Source: Clostridia bacterium
Lineage (GTDB): Bacteria > Bacillota > Clostridia > Oscillospirales > Acutalibacteraceae
Assembly (NCBI GenBank): GCA_017552845.1
Contig: JAFZOE010000056.1
Coordinates: 1 to 7,483 of the forward strand
Direction of reading: 5' to 3'
Length of the DNA: 7,483 nt
Each line of letters opens with the position of its first letter. Positions within the stretch are counted from its first letter, which is position 1. Under the pieces are notes generated by a model. The model had not been told where the DNA came from, did not search any database, and was given only the letters and a program-made list of their open reading frames with translations. Made by a program: the position numbers and the translations under genes. This document shows, piece by piece, positions 6,631 through 7,483 of the stretch.

Positions 6631-7483
6631 ATGTTTTACAAAGCTGAGAACGAGCTCAAAGAAATAGCTTTTGATGATATAAACGATTCGTTTCTGACGA
6701 TCGGAATTGTCAGCGGCGAGGAACTTGACGATATCAAAACGAAGCTCGATTTTTCCGATTCCTCCGCCGAAAAATGCAAGCGGGCAAATCCACTATTCAG
6801 GACCGAGGTAGAGGTTTACGGAAACTATACCTTCACCGAGCTGCGCGTCCCGACAGGCAGCGGCGAGGATGACTATATCGCCCTTTTCCTTAAAAAGAAT
6901 CTGATTCTCATAGTCGATATTTTTGACCGAGACGGCTCGACGATGAATATATTCCGCCGCGTGGTTGACAGATTCCCGGCCGAGAAAATCAATTCCGCCA
7001 AGGTAGTCTGCTCCTTTATGGAGTCACTTGTTTCAGACAGCGGCGCGATAATCGAAAACGCACGCAACGAGCTGGTCGCAATGGAGGAGAGAATCGTCGC
7101 CGATAACGCCGATGACAGCTTCAATATTGAGCTTTTGGATATCAAGAAGGATCTTCTCAAATTCAATAATTACTATGAGCAGCTGCTCGATATAGCCGAA
7201 ACTCTCAGCGACAATGATAATGACATCTTCCGCGAGGAGGATGTAATCTATATTTCAAATCTTCAGAGTAAAATTGAGAGAATAGTCAACGATATCGATT
7301 CCCTCGAGAATTCTGCAGACCATATAGGCGATGCCTATTCTTCATCTCTCGACCTCAAGCTCAATCACTCGATGAAGTTTTTTACCGTGCTTACCACCGT
7401 CTTTTTCCCGCTCACGATTATCGTCGGCTGGTATGGCATGAATTTCAATTCGATGCCTGAGTTCGCCTGGAAATATGGCTATA
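6631..7483 (+). CDS. corA: CorA-family magnesium transporter (3' end outside window)
   Basis: The ATG at 6631 is preceded by GAGGGG (6619-6624) with 6-nt spacing; 284 codons are visible and the frame runs off the edge. CorA proteins are homopentameric inner-membrane channels for Mg2+ (some carry Co2+, Ni2+ or Zn2+). The N-terminal part (about 1-125) is the acidic alpha/beta cytoplasmic domain. A long charged helical region (about 135-245) forms the stalk. TM1 begins near residue 249 (FFTVLTTVFFPLTIIVGWY) and ends in the diagnostic YGMNF, with GMN at 269-271; the MPE of the periplasmic loop follows at 275-277. Only TM2 and the basic C-terminus are missing from view. The gap to argH is 21 bp with no terminator, so cotranscription with the arginine genes is possible but not functionally obvious. 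The family assignment is firm; ion selectivity is not readable. Confidence 0.93.
   Translation, partial: MFYKAENELKEIAFDDINDSFLTIGIVSGEELDDIKTKLDFSDSSAEKCKRANPLFRTEVEVYGNYTFTELRVPTGSGEDDYIALFLKKNLILIVDIFDRDGSTMNIFRRVVDRFPAEKINSAKVVCSFMESLVSDSGAIIENARNELVAMEERIVADNADDSFNIELLDIKKDLLKFNNYYEQLLDIAETLSDNDNDIFREEDVIYISNLQSKIERIVNDIDSLENSADHIGDAYSSSLDLKLNHSMKFFTVLTTVFFPLTIIVGWYGMNFNSMPEFAWKYGY

Noticed and set aside
6407..6667. Plus-strand frame over the argH end and corA start as a frameshifted ArgH tail
   Set aside because: Its sequence is low-complexity Ser/Arg/Lys shadow and contains no ArgH tail motif.

Overview
The window looks like a piece of a chromosome from a Bacillota organism, most likely a gut-type Clostridia (Oscillospirales-like) bacterium. 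This is inferred from strong AGGAG-type ribosome binding sites, a Bacillus-type TrpRS (TIGN in place of HIGH), near-consensus sigma-A promoters, an ArgR-type ARG box and mid-range GC content. All six gene ends inside the window use TAA. The region is mostly housekeeping metabolism. I see no mobile element, CRISPR array, rRNA or tRNA.

Layout. Positions 2-973 (+) hold the C-terminal part of an unrecognised membrane protein with about seven transmembrane segments. It runs tail to tail into a HAD-superfamily phosphatase (915-1580, -), and the two coding regions overlap by 59 bp. The HAD gene has a near-consensus promoter (TTGAAA, 17 bp, TATAAT) in the 63-bp gap that separates it from a divergent aminotransferase gene (1644-2831, +). 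That aminotransferase is full length and family-typical, but an in-frame TAG at codon 156 splits it. trpS (2833-3849, +) follows after one base, with its ribosome binding site inside the end of the aminotransferase gene.

The 155-bp AT-rich gap 3850-4004 is regulatory. It carries a perfect-consensus ARG box, further TGAA/TTC half-palindromes and a TTGAAA-16-TATAAT promoter for argG. argG (4005-5228) and argH (5302-6609) encode the last two steps of arginine synthesis, citrulline to argininosuccinate to arginine plus fumarate. A perfect 8-bp hairpin lies between them. ArgH lacks the usual C-terminal tail. A CorA-type Mg2+ transporter gene starts 21 bp after argH and runs off the window end (6631-7483).

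No clearly new multi-gene system is present. The points most worth a second look are the lone amber codon in an otherwise intact aminotransferase upstream of the essential trpS, the ARG-box region, the shortened ArgH, and the argG-argH hairpin.
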